From Paenibacillus barcinonensis (GTDB lineage Bacteria; Bacillota; Bacilli; Paenibacillales; Paenibacillaceae), in the NCBI RefSeq assembly GCF_003217495.1, contig NZ_QJSW01000001.1, forward strand, positions 124,001 through 188,000: a DNA stretch of 64,000 bases. Direction: 5' to 3'. The translations under genes and the position numbers were made by a program. This document shows, in pieces, positions 44,708-54,941 of the stretch (the stretch's first letter is position 1; each line of letters starts with the position of its first letter). The notes under the pieces were generated by a model, which saw nothing but the letters and a program-made list of their open reading frames with translations, was not told the origin of the DNA and searched no databases.

Positions 44708-45721
44708 TCAGCCTTGCGTTTCCTCCTCCTGAGCATCCTGCGCCGGTTGTTCCTGGATCAGACCCGCAAACAAGGCATGCACAAACTGTTCAGAATCAAA
44801 CTGCTGCAGATCATCAATTTTCTCCCCGAGTCCAACCAGTTTCACAGGCAAATCGAGCTCCTGACGAATGGCAACAACAATACCGCCTTTTGCTGTTCCA
44901 TCCAGCTTGGTAAGCACCAGACCGGTTACACCGCTTTTCTCACCGAAGAGCTTGGCCTGATTCAATGCATTTTGACCTGTCGTTGCATCCAGCACCATCA
45001 ACACCTCATGCGGAGCACTTGGAATTTCGCGCTGAATGACACGATAGATTTTATTGAGCTCATCCATCAGATTTGTTTTATTTTGCAAACGGCCCGCAGT
45101 ATCACACAGCAGCACATCTGCTCCGCGCTGCTTGGCCGCCTGCACTGCATCAAACATGACAGCCGCAGGATCAGAGCCGGACTGCTGCTTGATCACATCA
45201 ACACCCGCACGTTGTCCCCAGACTTCAAGCTGCTCAATCGCTCCGGCACGGAACGTATCTCCGGCAGCCATAATGACTTTTTTACCCTCCTGCTTGAAGC
45301 GGTGAGCAAGCTTGCCAATCGTTGTTGTTTTACCAACACCGTTCACACCAACAAACAAAATAACGGTAATGCCATCCGGATTCATCTTCAACTCGTTATT
45401 TTGCTCGCCGCGAAGCAAATCCGTCAGCTTCTCTGATAATACAGGCTGCAATTCAGCCGCATCCTCAATTCTGCGTTTTTTAACCTCTACACGCAGATCT
45501 TCAATCAGATTCATGACGGTATTAACGCCTACATCCGCCCCGATCAGAATTTCTTCGAGCTCCTCGTAAAATTCCTCATCTATTTTTTTGCGGCGAATGA
45601 CCAGATCGGTTACTTTTTCCACAAGCCCTTTACGGGTTTTCTCAAGTCCATCCTTGAATTGTTTGGTAACCGACTCCGTTTTACTTGCAATGCTGTCTCT
45701 CAGCTTTTTAAAGAAACTCAT
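44708..45721 (-). CDS. ftsY: Signal recognition particle receptor FtsY
   Basis: FtsY is the membrane-associated GTPase docking SRP to the translocon. The short charged A region begins MSFFKKLRDSIASKTE. G1 is VGVNGVGKTTTIGKLAH, with LCDTAGRLQNKTNLMDELNK and LTKLDGTAKGGIVVA following. It has 337 residues, the compact Gram-positive form without a long acidic extension. GGAGGGG precedes the ATG by four bases. It lies 84 bp after smc. Confidence 0.97.
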   Translation of the reverse strand: MSFFKKLRDSIASKTESVTKQFKDGLEKTRKGLVEKVTDLVIRRKKIDEEFYEELEEILIGADVGVNTVMNLIEDLRVEVKKRRIEDAAELQPVLSEKLTDLLRGEQNNELKMNPDGITVILFVGVNGVGKTTTIGKLAHRFKQEGKKVIMAAGDTFRAGAIEQLEVWGQRAGVDVIKQQSGSDPAAVMFDAVQAAKQRGADVLLCDTAGRLQNKTNLMDELNKIYRVIQREIPSAPHEVLMVLDATTGQNALNQAKLFGEKSGVTGLVLTKLDGTAKGGIVVAIRQELDLPVKLVGLGEKIDDLQQFDSEQFVHALFAGLIQEQPAQDAQEEETQG

Positions 45722-45805
45722 AAAGCCCCTCCATCGTGTGCATAATCGAATCGTTATGGTGTGTAAAACCTATGAATAGCTGTACTCCCCGTTTCACCAG
45801 CCTGA

Positions 45806-48800
45806 TTAGGCGATTTCAGCTTCCTCATCCTCCAGTTTAACCGAAACCAGCTTGGAGACTCCACCTTCCTCCATCGTAACCCCATAGAGGACATCTGCTT
45901 CTTCCATCGTACCCTTGCGGTGGGTTACAACGATGAACTGTGTTTGTTCAGAGAACTCACGCAAGTATTGGGCAAAACGAACAACGTTGGCTTCATCCAG
46001 CGCGGCCTCGACTTCATCCAGTACACAGAAGGGCACAGGCTTCACATGTAAAATGGCAAACAACAGTGCCATAGCCGTTAAGGCCCGCTCTCCACCGGAC
46101 AACAGCTGCAGATTTTGCAGCTTCTTGCCTGGCGGCTGGGCTACGATATCAATCCCTGTTTCAAGCAGCCGCTCCGGGTCCATCAGCACAAGATCAGCAC
46201 GCCCCCCGCCAAACAGCTTCGTAAATACGGTGCCGAACTCACGGCGAATCGCATCAAATGTAAACTTGAAGCGTTTGGCCATCTCGTCTTCCATTTCACG
46301 AATAACCTGATACAACGTTGTTTTGGCTTCGACCAGATCATTTTTTTGCTCATTCAGGAATTCATACCGCTCATTGACCCGCTCAAACTCTTCAATGGCA
46401 CCCAAATTCACATCGCCAAGAGCCGATATGGCACGTTTCAGCTTCTGGACCTCTGCCTGCGTGCTTTCCACATCGTCGGGAACCGGATAACGCTCCTTCG
46501 CGAGCTCATAACCCAACTCGTATTCATCGGTGAGCTTGCGCAAAATGTTTTCAAGCTCCACATCGAGGCGGTTAACCGAAATTTCGGTCTGACGCATCTG
46601 TTCTTCCACAGCTTTGAGCTGTGTGCGCTGCTCCTTGGTTTCACTCTCCGCCAGTTCAAGCTTCTTCGACAGTTCACTCCGTGCTGCACGCTTGAAATCC
46701 AGCTCTTGAGAGGCCTTTGCCTTTTTAAGCTTGTATTCATTCAGATCCTCAATCTGCTTCACGCTTTCGCTCTGCGTCTTCTTGAAATCTGCTTCCATGG
46801 AAGCCAGAAGTGTGCGATTCTGCCGGAGATCCTTGACAAGCGACTCCACCTCGCGCTCCAGTCTGCGCAGCTGCTCCTCATTGGAGAAGCGCTCCTGATC
46901 CAGCTTGCCCTCACGGACCTTCAGTTCAGTCAACTGGCTCTGCAACTCTTCCTTGGCTGACTCATTGGCTTTCCGGGCAAACTCTGCTGCATGAATCGCA
47001 CGATGTGTAGCCTTTTCCTCTTCCTCCAGCTGCTCCAGCTTTTTCTCCGCTTCAATTCTGGACTGATCGAGCTCCTTGATCTCTTCCGTGAACCCGCTTT
47101 TCTCCTGTCCTGCTACAGCAACCTGCTCCAGCACGTGCCGCAGTTCATGCTCAACCTGCTTCATCTCCATGGAGGTCTGCTGCTCTGCATTCCGTGTATC
47201 ATCACCAGACTGACGGAGCTGATCCAGCTTGTCCTGACACTGCTCTAACTGTGCTTTGACATCATCCACACTGCGATGCAGCTTCACAATCTGCTGCTCG
47301 GTGTCCACAATATCCTGATCGAGCTGATCCAGTTGCCGCTTGCGGCTGAGCAGGCTGCCGTTTTTCTTATGCTGACTACCACCTGTCATGGAACCACCAG
47401 CATTAACGACATCGCCCTCCAGCGTCACCACACGGAAGCGATACTGGCAGCGCGCTGCAATTTTATTGGCAAACTCCAGCGTCTCTGCAATAATCACATT
47501 GCCAAGCAAGCTGCCAATAATAGAAGCATACCGTTCTTCATACTGCACAAGCTCGGCACCTATGCCAACAAAACCTTCCATCCCCTCAACCATGGAGCGC
47601 TCGCTTGTACCAATGGCACGTGGGCGAATAACGTCAAGCGGCAGAAAGGTCGCGCGTCCCAACTGACGCTGCTTCAGAAAGGCAATAGCCTGTCTTGATA
47701 CCGCTTCATTCTCCATAACGATATGCTGCAAGGCAGCACCCATGGCCGTCTCTACGGCAAGCTCAACCTTCTCTGGCACCTTGACAAGCTCAGCTACCGC
47801 GCCATGTACGCCGTTCAGTACACCTTTACGCGAAGCCTTGAGCACTTCCTTGACACCTAGCATAAATCCGTCAAAATCATCCTGCATCTCTTTCATCGTA
47901 TCCCGGCGGGACACCTGAGCCTCGCGCTTTTGCTCCCATTTACGCACAGTGCCGCGACTTTCCTCCAGCAGCTTCTGAAGCGACTGCAGGCGCTCACTTT
48001 CCGAAATGTAATTTCCGCGCAGCTCGCTGATTTCCTTGCCTAGCTGAACAACCTTTTTCTGGATTTCAGCTTTGCGGCCTTCCAGCGTTTGCTTCTGCTC
48101 TTCCCATTTGCCGGATTCCTCTGATGCACGGCTCATTCTGCGCTCCAGCGTTTCTTTCTGCTGGTCCACGTAACGGATTTCATTACGCGCCTGCGCCATT
48201 TGATTCATAAGCTCCAGCAGGTTTCCTTTCAGACTTTCCTCCTGCTGCTGACTTATGCCACCTGTTACCCCGACCAATTTGGCCTCTTCTTCGGACAACC
48301 GATTTTTCACATCAGCCAGTTCATGCTCAAGCTTGCCAAACTTCTCACGCAGAGCAAGCAGCTCAGCTTCACGTTCACGATGTCTCTCTTCACTCACGGC
48401 CAGCGTTTCCTTCAACTGCTCCTGATTCGCCTGTAAATGATGTGCACGTTCCCGAAGCAACTCTCCGAGCCCCTCGCTCTTCTCGGTCGCCTCACTGAAA
48501 TGCAGCAAAGTCGCTTGAAGCTCCTCAGTCTCGTCTTCCAGTCGGCGCAGCGCATTACGATCATTTTCAAGCTTCGCATCATGTGTCGACACAATAGCAG
48601 CCAGGCCAACCTCCTCCTGCTTCAGCGACTCCAGTCGTTCACTTGCTTTGCTCCATGAAGCATGAATCTGTTCAATCTGGTACACATACATCGAAATTTC
48701 CTTCGATTTGAGCTCTGTACGCAGCTGTTTATAATGCACCGCCTTCTCGGACTGCTCCTTCAGCGGACCAATCTGGTCCTCCAGCTCGGTTACGAGATCG

Positions 48801-49375
48801 TGGATACGAAGCAAATTCTGCTCCGTCTCATCCAGCTTGCGCGTAGCATCCCTTTTGCGTGATTTATATTTGACGATACCGGAAGCCTCTTCAAAAATTC
48901 CCCGACGGTCCTCAGAGCGCGTGCTCAAAATCTCCTCGATTCGTCCTTGTCCAATGATGGAATAAGCTTCTTTACCGATACCTGTATCCATAAACAGCTC
49001 GGTAATATCTTTCAGGCGGCAGGATTGTTTGTTAATAAAATATTCACTGTCCCCACTGCGATGCACACGCCGGGTCACGGTCACTTCTCCAAAATCAAGA
49101 GCTAACGCATGATCCTCATTGTCCAGCGTAAGCGAAACCTCGCCATAGTTAACAGCCTTTCGCGCATCACTGCCTGCAAAAATAACATCCTCCATTTTGC
49201 CACCACGCAGAGACTTGGCGCTTTGCTCACCAAGCACCCAACGGATGCCGTCAGAGATATTACTTTTACCACTTCCGTTCGGGCCTACAACAGCTGTAAT
49301 CCCCCGAACGAACTCCATTTCCGTTTTGTCGGCAAATGACTTGAATCCACCCAATTCTATTCGTTTCAGAAACAT
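45806..49375 (-). CDS. smc: Chromosome segregation protein SMC
   Basis: SMC is the ATPase of the condensin complex that organises and segregates the chromosome. The N-terminal head has MFLKRIELGGFKSFADKTE and Walker A VGPNGSGKSNISDGI. Long coiled coils flank a hinge (about 510-670, with HGAVAELVKVPEKVELAVE). The C-terminal head has LLSGGERALTAMALLF and VLDEVEAALDEANV. ATG 49375, with GGAGGTG 12 bases upstream, gives 1189 residues. The frame extends to 49402 without support. Confidence 0.98.
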   Translation of the reverse strand: MFLKRIELGGFKSFADKTEMEFVRGITAVVGPNGSGKSNISDGIRWVLGEQSAKSLRGGKMEDVIFAGSDARKAVNYGEVSLTLDNEDHALALDFGEVTVTRRVHRSGDSEYFINKQSCRLKDITELFMDTGIGKEAYSIIGQGRIEEILSTRSEDRRGIFEEASGIVKYKSRKRDATRKLDETEQNLLRIHDLVTELEDQIGPLKEQSEKAVHYKQLRTELKSKEISMYVYQIEQIHASWSKASERLESLKQEEVGLAAIVSTHDAKLENDRNALRRLEDETEELQATLLHFSEATEKSEGLGELLRERAHHLQANQEQLKETLAVSEERHREREAELLALREKFGKLEHELADVKNRLSEEEAKLVGVTGGISQQQEESLKGNLLELMNQMAQARNEIRYVDQQKETLERRMSRASEESGKWEEQKQTLEGRKAEIQKKVVQLGKEISELRGNYISESERLQSLQKLLEESRGTVRKWEQKREAQVSRRDTMKEMQDDFDGFMLGVKEVLKASRKGVLNGVHGAVAELVKVPEKVELAVETAMGAALQHIVMENEAVSRQAIAFLKQRQLGRATFLPLDVIRPRAIGTSERSMVEGMEGFVGIGAELVQYEERYASIIGSLLGNVIIAETLEFANKIAARCQYRFRVVTLEGDVVNAGGSMTGGSQHKKNGSLLSRKRQLDQLDQDIVDTEQQIVKLHRSVDDVKAQLEQCQDKLDQLRQSGDDTRNAEQQTSMEMKQVEHELRHVLEQVAVAGQEKSGFTEEIKELDQSRIEAEKKLEQLEEEEKATHRAIHAAEFARKANESAKEELQSQLTELKVREGKLDQERFSNEEQLRRLEREVESLVKDLRQNRTLLASMEADFKKTQSESVKQIEDLNEYKLKKAKASQELDFKRAARSELSKKLELAESETKEQRTQLKAVEEQMRQTEISVNRLDVELENILRKLTDEYELGYELAKERYPVPDDVESTQAEVQKLKRAISALGDVNLGAIEEFERVNERYEFLNEQKNDLVEAKTTLYQVIREMEDEMAKRFKFTFDAIRREFGTVFTKLFGGGRADLVLMDPERLLETGIDIVAQPPGKKLQNLQLLSGGERALTAMALLFAILHVKPVPFCVLDEVEAALDEANVVRFAQYLREFSEQTQFIVVTHRKGTMEEADVLYGVTMEEGGVSKLVSVKLEDEEAEIA

Positions 49376-49464
49376 AGGGCTTCTCGTCACCTCCTCTTGC
49401 AAATTTCGTATATCGGCTTCAGCGCCTCGTTAAAGATTCGAATAAACACTCCGAGTCTCTTTAC

Positions 49465-49536
49465 AAAAAAAAGAGCAAAAAGCAGTCCGGCCAATTACTT
49501 CCGCCGGGGCGGACCCGCGGGCTGCTCTTTGCTCTT
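49465..49536 (-). terminator. Intrinsic terminator between rnc and smc
   Basis: AAGAGCAAAAAGCAG (49471-49485) pairs with CTGCTCTTTGCTCTT (49522-49536) with small mismatches and has GC-rich inner arms; TTTTTTTTG follows on the minus strand. It lies 27 bp after the rnc stop, so smc-ftsY probably has another promoter in the 90 bp before smc, or depends on read-through. Confidence 0.85.
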
Positions 49537-49563
49537 CGTTTGTCTATGCGCCGCCTGGTTCGT

Positions 49564-50262
49564 TCAGGCCTCCGGAAGCTTCAATCGTTCAAGCGCCGCG
49601 GATGCTGCCTGTTGTTCCGCTTCTTTCTTGGAACGTCCCGTACCTCGGCCAAGCCGTTCCTGACCCATATGGACCTCCGAGACAAACTCACGTTCATGGG
49701 CTGGTCCCCGCTCCTCTACGATCCGGTATTCCAGAGCCCCCATATTGTGATGCTGTGTAAGCTCCTGCAGCTCTGTTTTGTAATCGCTCATTTGCAGCTT
49801 GCTGCCAACGACGATTAACGGAAACACATGCTGATCCAGAAATGCCCGCACAGGCTCAAGACCCTGATCAAGATATAATGCACCGATAAATGACTCGAAC
49901 ACATCCGCGAGAAGAGCTGGACGTGTACGTCCTCCGGTTAATTCCTCACCTTTTCCAAGAAGTACATATTGTCCAAAACCGAGCGCTTCAGCAAATTTGA
50001 CGAGGGAAGGTTCGCAGACAATGGATGCCCGCATCTTTGTCAGCTCACCCTCCGGACGGTTAGGATACAGATGATACAAGTACTCCGATACAGTCAGCTC
50101 CAATACAGCATCGCCCAGAAACTCCAGACGTTCATTATCCTGATGTTGACTGAACCGATGTTCGTTTACATAAGAAGCATGGGTAAACGCTTGTTTTAGA
50201 AGCTGTCTGTTGTCAAATTTGATTTGAAGTTTTTGTTGTAACTGCTTCAGATCTTCACTCAA
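49564..50262 (-). CDS. rnc: Ribonuclease III
   Basis: RNase III cleaves double-stranded RNA, including rRNA precursors. The catalytic signature is [15 protein letters not shown], with [15 protein letters not shown] (second acidic cluster). A C-terminal dsRBD ends [19 protein letters not shown]. The TTG at 50262 has AAGGGG nine bases upstream and lies 14 bp after the fabF stop; 232 residues. The frame back to 50349 overlaps fabF and is not used. Confidence 0.95.
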   Translation of the reverse strand: MSEDLKQLQQKLQIKFDNRQLLKQAFTHASYVNEHRFSQHQDNERLEFLGDAVLELTVSEYLYHLYPNRPEGELTKMRASIVCEPSLVKFAEALGFGQYVLLGKGEELTGGRTRPALLADVFESFIGALYLDQGLEPVRAFLDQHVFPLIVVGSKLQMSDYKTELQELTQHHNMGALEYRIVEERGPAHEREFVSEVHMGQERLGRGTGRSKKEAEQQAASAALERLKLPEA

Positions 50263-50275
50263 ACGAACTAGCCCC

Positions 50276-51514
50276 TTATGCTTCAAATTTTTTGAGAATA
50301 ATGGTCGCGTTGTGACCGCCAAAACCAAATGAATTCGACATCGCCACATTTACTTTGGTTTGACGCGGAACGTTCGGTACATAGTCCAGATCACATTCAG
50401 GGTCCTGGTTCTCCAGATTAATCGTCGGAGCCAGCGTCTGATGTGCCAGAGACAATCCACAGATCACGGCTTCAACACCACCCGCAGCACCAAGCATATG
50501 ACCTGTCATGGATTTGGTAGAGCTTACTGCGAGCTTGTACGCATGATCGCCAAACGCTTTTTTGATGGCGAGCGTTTCTGAACGATCTCCAACAGGCGTT
50601 GACGTTCCATGTGCATTGATGTAATCCACTTCTTCCGGCTTAATGCCTGCATTGCGAAGTGCCATCGTCATGCAACGCGCCGCTCCATCCGGATCCGGTT
50701 CTGTCATATGATGCGCATCACCCGTCAGACCATAACCAATGACCTCACCATAGATACGCGCTCCGCGTGCCTGAGCATGCTCCAGCGATTCCAGAATCAG
50801 AACACCTGCACCCTCACCCATAACAAATCCGTCGCGACCTGTATCGAAAGGACGACTCGCTTTTGCAGGATCATCATTACGTGTAGACATCGCACGCATA
50901 GCACAGAAGCCTGCCAATCCCGTAGGACGGATGGTTGCTTCCGCACCACCGCAGATCATCGCATCTGCATCCCCGTTCGCAATCAGCTTGAATGAATCGC
51001 CAATGGAATGTGTTCCTGTAGCACAAGCGGTAACCACGTTAATATTCGGACCTTTCGCACCCAATGAAATCGACATCTGGCCCGAGGCCATGTTGGAGAT
51101 CATCATCGGGATAAAGAACGGGCTGACACGTTTGGGACCCTTTTGAAGAAGTGCATTGTGCTGGTCTTCCCAGGTTCCCAGGCCACCAATTCCTGAACCA
51201 ATGGATACGCCAAAACGCTCTGCATCAATGTTCTCGTTAATTTTCAAGCCACTGTCCTCTACGGCCTTGAAGCCGGCAGCTACAGCGAACTGAACGAAAC
51301 GGTCCATTTTGCGCGCTTCCTTACGATCCATGTACTCTTCTGGGTTGAAATCCTTGATCTCGGCTGCAATCTGTGTCGTGTATTCACTAACATCAAACGC
51401 CTCAATCTGAGAGATTCCGGACTTGCCTGCCATTAAACTGCCCCAGAACGTTTCTAAATCTTTTCCGAGCGATGTCATTACGCCCATTCCGGTAATTACG
51501 ACTCTTTGTTTCAA
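50276..51514 (-). CDS. fabF: Beta-ketoacyl-ACP synthase II
   Basis: FabF condenses malonyl-ACP with acyl-ACP in fatty acid elongation. The N-terminus is [18 protein letters not shown]. The active-site Cys lies in [14 protein letters not shown] and the two His in [13 protein letters not shown] and [18 protein letters not shown] 51514 with GAGGTGA upstream gives 412 residues, close to B. subtilis FabF. The open frame to 51667 has no support. Confidence 0.96.
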   Translation of the reverse strand: MKQRVVITGMGVMTSLGKDLETFWGSLMAGKSGISQIEAFDVSEYTTQIAAEIKDFNPEEYMDRKEARKMDRFVQFAVAAGFKAVEDSGLKINENIDAERFGVSIGSGIGGLGTWEDQHNALLQKGPKRVSPFFIPMMISNMASGQMSISLGAKGPNINVVTACATGTHSIGDSFKLIANGDADAMICGGAEATIRPTGLAGFCAMRAMSTRNDDPAKASRPFDTGRDGFVMGEGAGVLILESLEHAQARGARIYGEVIGYGLTGDAHHMTEPDPDGAARCMTMALRNAGIKPEEVDYINAHGTSTPVGDRSETLAIKKAFGDHAYKLAVSSTKSMTGHMLGAAGGVEAVICGLSLAHQTLAPTINLENQDPECDLDYVPNVPRQTKVNVAMSNSFGFGGHNATIILKKFEA

Positions 51515-51648
51515 CCGACTCACCTCTATATCGACTGCATTACGCAAGTATTTTGTGGGAATAGCCGCAGACGAGTATGCATGGCGTCTTTCCGAAGATA
51601 AACGAAGCAGCTCGTCTGCGGGATGTGAAAAACCAATGAATGATGAGA

Positions 51649-51680
51649 AGTCCCGCCTGTTTGACAACAGGAGCGGGACT
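51649..51680 (-). promoter_or_regulatory. Strong hairpin between acpP and fabF
   Basis: AGTCCCGC (51649-51656) plus CTGTT pairs with AACAG plus GCGGGACT (51673-51680), a 13-bp stem with a two-base bulge, 9 bp after the acpP stop. The next minus-strand bases (TCTCATCATTC) are not a U-run, so it may protect the acpP 3' end or mildly attenuate fabF. Confidence 0.6.
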
Positions 51681-51689
51681 GAATTGACT

Positions 51690-51923
51690 TTAGGTATGAG
51701 ATTGTATGTAGTTTACAACTTCACCTACGGTCGTAATTTTTTCTGCATCTTCATCAGAGATTTCCAAATCGAATTCATCTTCCAATTCCATGACCAATTC
51801 CACTACATCCAAAGAATCAGCACCCAAATCTTCTTTGAAAGATGCTTCAAGTGTAACTTCAGCTTCGTCTGCGCCCAAGCGGTCGACGACGATGCGTTTT
51901 ACACGCTCCAATACATCGGACAT
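51690..51923 (-). CDS. acpP: Acyl carrier protein
   Basis: ACP carries growing acyl chains on phosphopantetheine. The attachment Ser is in [19 protein letters not shown]; the acidic four-helix pattern is complete. The ATG at 51923 has AGGAGGTG six bases upstream; 77 residues. The open frame to 51983 is leader sequence. It lies between fabG and fabF. Confidence 0.98.
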   Translation of the reverse strand: MSDVLERVKRIVVDRLGADEAEVTLEASFKEDLGADSLDVVELVMELEDEFDLEISDEDAEKITTVGEVVNYIQSHT

Positions 51924-51994
51924 CCGGTTCACCTCCTCCTTGGTATTATACGAGAATCGCAGGCAAAATGCCATAGAAGACATATGCGGCTCCC

Positions 51995-52016
51995 GGCCGG
52001 GGAACCCGGCCTTTTT
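51995..52016 (+). terminator. Plus-strand terminator-like hairpin in the fabG-acpP spacer
   Basis: GGCCGGG (51995-52001) pairs with CCCGGCC (52005-52011) around GAA, followed on the plus strand by TTTTT. The genes here are on the minus strand, so it would stop antisense transcripts; as a minus-strand hairpin it lies about 70 nt before acpP. Confidence 0.5.
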
Positions 52017-52074
52017 CCGGCATTTCGGATCGTCCAGCGCCTGTTCCCCGACTTTGATTCAAGTCCAGGAATTT

Positions 52075-52824
52075 TTACATGTACATGCCGCCATCAACAT
52101 GCAGCGTCTGGCCTGTCATATAAGACGAAGCCTCAGATGCAAGGAATGTAACCACACCGGCAATTTCATCCGGCTGTCCCAGACGTGATAACGGAATGCC
52201 GCTAAGCATACCATCAACCAGTTCCTGAGACAACTCCTTTGTCATATCGGTTTCGATGAACCCTGGTGCAACACAGTTTACGGTAATTCCGCGAGAAGCC
52301 AGCTCACGTGCAGAGGCTTTGGTCAAACCAATAACACCAGCCTTGGCTGCAACATAGTTCGCTTGTCCGGGATTACCGAGCACGCCCACGACAGAAGAAA
52401 TGTTAATGATTCTTCCTGAGCGCTGCTTCATCATTGGACGAGTAACTGCCTTGAGGCAGTTAAATACCCCTTTGAGATTCGTTTCGATAACTTGATCGAA
52501 CTCCTCTTCTTTCATACGCATAATCAGATTGTCCCGCGTAATTCCGGCATTGTTTACCAGAATATCAACGTTTCCCCACGCTTCAAGCGTCGTTTTGACC
52601 ATCTGTTCCGCCTCAGCCATCAGACCTACATTCGCCTGAATTGTAATGGCCTGTACCCCTTTAGCGCGAATCTCTTCCGCTACAACTTCTGCGGCAGCCT
52701 GACTCCCCGCATAGTTGACAGCTACATTTGCACCAGCTTCAGCCAAAGCAAGTGCAATGCTGCGACCAATACCACGCGATGCTCCAGTTACCAATGCATT
52801 TTTACCTGCTAACGGTTTAGACAT
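52075..52824 (-). CDS. fabG: 3-oxoacyl-ACP reductase
   Basis: FabG is the NADPH-dependent short-chain dehydrogenase of fatty acid synthesis. Cofactor motif [34 protein letters not shown]; catalytic Ser and Tyr-Lys in [24 protein letters not shown]. The ATG at 52824 has GGAGG seven bases upstream; an ATG at 52830 is only one base from it. It has 249 residues. It follows fabD after a 151-bp structured spacer. Confidence 0.97.
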   Translation of the reverse strand: MSKPLAGKNALVTGASRGIGRSIALALAEAGANVAVNYAGSQAAAEVVAEEIRAKGVQAITIQANVGLMAEAEQMVKTTLEAWGNVDILVNNAGITRDNLIMRMKEEEFDQVIETNLKGVFNCLKAVTRPMMKQRSGRIINISSVVGVLGNPGQANYVAAKAGVIGLTKASARELASRGITVNCVAPGFIETDMTKELSQELVDGMLSGIPLSRLGQPDEIAGVVTFLASEASSYMTGQTLHVDGGMYM

Positions 52825-52852
52825 AACCATTCCTCCTCTCTCTGAATCTACA

Positions 52853-52901
52853 CAAGTTGAACTTGGGTTATTTACACAAGCACCAAGGTGACAGAATAAC
52901 C
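52853..52901 (-). promoter_or_regulatory. Palindrome and nested hairpin in the fabD-fabG spacer
   Basis: CAAGTT-G-AACTTG (52853-52865) is a perfect palindrome. Adjacent to it GGTTATT (52866-52872) pairs with AATAACC (52895-52901), enclosing CACC-AA-GGTG (52881-52890). No U-tract or promoter boxes were recognised. Confidence 0.4.
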
Positions 52902-52975
52902 TTCCAATCGCTGTTAACCCCAGGTTTTTCTGTCCTCTCCGTTAAAGGGTAAACAAATAGTTCTACTTAGGTGAT

Positions 52976-53917
52976 TTAATTAGTATTTTTAAGGTCAGCA
53001 GCAGTTACTTCCAACGCTTCAAGACTGTTAACATTGTATAACTTTACGGTTTTATCTGTTTTTTTAATCAAACCGGTTAATACACTGCCTGAGCCAATCT
53101 CGATAAACGTATCCACACCTTGCTCAATGAGCCATGTCACACTGTCTTCCCATAAAACCGGAGAATAGACCTGTGTCGTCAGCAATTGTTGGAATTGTCC
53201 TTCTTCCGCAGGACGAGCTGTAACATTGGCTACCACAGGAACCTGTGCAGGTGAGAACGTAACGGTGCTCAGCTTGTCTGCCAGCTTCTCTGCTGCGCCT
53301 TTCATTAATGAAGAGTGGAACGGACCACTCACTTCAAGTGCAATAGCACGTTTACCGCCCGCTTCTTTTACCCGTTCCGAAACGGCAGCAACGCCTTCTT
53401 TTACACCCGAAATGACGATCTGCCCAGGACAATTGATGTTGGCAAGTTCTACTGCATGACCACTCTCGGACACATCACGGCAAAGCACCCCCAGCGCTTC
53501 CCGATCTGCACCCAGAACAGCAGCCATTGCTCCTTGTCCCCCTGGAACAGCCTCTTCCATATATTGACCACGCGCCCGAACAATCTGAACCGCATCCTTG
53601 AAAGAGAGAACACCCGCCGCTACCAATGCGCTGTATTCACCCAAACTATGTCCTGCTGTATAGTCAGGCTCAATCCCATTTTCTTTGAATGCCTCCAGCA
53701 AAGCGATACTTGCTGTAAGCAGAGCCGGCTGTGTATTGGATGTCTGTTTCAGCTCGGTCTCTGGCCCTTCAAAGATCAGGCCACTCAGCGAGAAGCCCAA
53801 TGCTTCATCCGCTGTGCGAAAAATTTCGGTGGCAGCAGGCACAGACTCATACGCATCCTTCGCCATACCTACAGTCTGTGACCCCTGTCCAGGGAATACA
53901 AAAGCAATTTTACCCAT
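52976..53917 (-). CDS. fabD: Malonyl-CoA:ACP transacylase
   Basis: FabD loads malonyl groups onto ACP. N-terminus MGKIAFVFPGQGSQTVGMAKD; active-site Ser in AGHSLGEYSALVAAG; catalytic His in EVSGPFHSSLMKGAAEKL; GSGSVLTGLIKKT near the end. It has 313 residues, full length. It lies 26 bp downstream of fabH. Confidence 0.97.
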   Translation of the reverse strand: MGKIAFVFPGQGSQTVGMAKDAYESVPAATEIFRTADEALGFSLSGLIFEGPETELKQTSNTQPALLTASIALLEAFKENGIEPDYTAGHSLGEYSALVAAGVLSFKDAVQIVRARGQYMEEAVPGGQGAMAAVLGADREALGVLCRDVSESGHAVELANINCPGQIVISGVKEGVAAVSERVKEAGGKRAIALEVSGPFHSSLMKGAAEKLADKLSTVTFSPAQVPVVANVTARPAEEGQFQQLLTTQVYSPVLWEDSVTWLIEQGVDTFIEIGSGSVLTGLIKKTDKTVKLYNVNSLEALEVTAADLKNTN

Positions 53918-53943
53918 GTCATTTCATCCTCCAGCTGTCTAGT

Positions 53944-54933
53944 TTACCATACGAGTACGGATGCGCCCCATGTCAAACCGCCGCCGAAACCAACCATCAA
54001 AACGGTATCTCCAGCTTTCATGCGTCCTTCTTCAGCAGCTTCAACCAGTGCCAGCGGAATGGATGCAGCCGAAGTATTCGCATATTTGTGCACATTCACA
54101 ACCACTTTCTCTTCAGGAAGCTCAAGCCGTTGCATTGCGGATTGAATGATACGAACATTCGCCTGATGCGGCACGAACAAATCAACGTCCGAACGATCCA
54201 TACCGGCTTTGCGAAGCACCTCAATTGTGGCAGTCCCCATTACACGAACCGCAAATTTAAACACTTCACGACCATTCATGTAGATATAATGCTTTTTATT
54301 CTCAACTGTCTCTGCACTTGCTGGCAGACGCGAACCTCCGCCTTCGATCTGAAGCAGACTGCCGCCTGCGCCTTCAGCACCGAGATCAAATGCTTTGAAG
54401 CCGCGACCTTCCGGTACTTCACCGACAATAACTGCGCCGGCTCCATCCCCGAAGAGCACACAAGTGTTGCGGTCTGTGTAATCTGTAATGCGTGACAAGC
54501 AGTCTGCACCAATGACGAGCGCATTGTTGTACATTCCACTCTGGATAAAGCTTGTCGCTGTTGCAAGGCCGTAGACAAAACCGGAGCAGGCAGCGGACAG
54601 ATCGAATGCAGCAGCTCCTTTTGCTCCCAGTTTATCTTGCAGAATGCAGGCTGTCGAAGGGAACGCAGAGTCCGGTGTAATGGTTGCAACGATGATCAGA
54701 TCCAGATCACTGCCCGTCATACCTGCGGATTCTAGCGCTTTTAACGCCGCCTCATAGGCCAGATCGGATGTCGCTTGATCCGGTGCAGCGATGTGTCGCT
54801 CCTTAATACCTGTACGGCTGACAATCCACTCGTCATTGGTATCTACCATTTTTTCCAGATCACTATTTGTCAAAATTTTCTCAGGCACATATTTACCTGT
54901 TCCAATAACCCCTACCGGGCGCAAATTATTCAT
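53944..54933 (-). CDS. fabH: Beta-ketoacyl-ACP synthase III
   Basis: FabH starts fatty acid chains by condensing acyl-CoA with malonyl-ACP. Catalytic Cys in DLSAACSGFVYGLATA, His in LFVPHQANVRI, Asn in HKYANTSAASIPLAL; C-terminal VGFGGGLTWGAS. I take ATG 54933 (MNNLRPVGVIGTGKYVPE). A GTG at 54945 overlapping the plsX stop would add four residues. About 329 residues, family length. Confidence 0.96.
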   Translation of the reverse strand: MNNLRPVGVIGTGKYVPEKILTNSDLEKMVDTNDEWIVSRTGIKERHIAAPDQATSDLAYEAALKALESAGMTGSDLDLIIVATITPDSAFPSTACILQDKLGAKGAAAFDLSAACSGFVYGLATATSFIQSGMYNNALVIGADCLSRITDYTDRNTCVLFGDGAGAVIVGEVPEGRGFKAFDLGAEGAGGSLLQIEGGGSRLPASAETVENKKHYIYMNGREVFKFAVRVMGTATIEVLRKAGMDRSDVDLFVPHQANVRIIQSAMQRLELPEEKVVVNVHKYANTSAASIPLALVEAAEEGRMKAGDTVLMVGFGGGLTWGASVLVW

Positions 54934-54941
54934 ATCGTCAC

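Noticed and set aside
49410..49417. GCCGATAT on the minus strand before smc, like a SigD -10.
   Set aside because: No TAAA at the required 14-16-base distance, and SigD control of smc is not expected.
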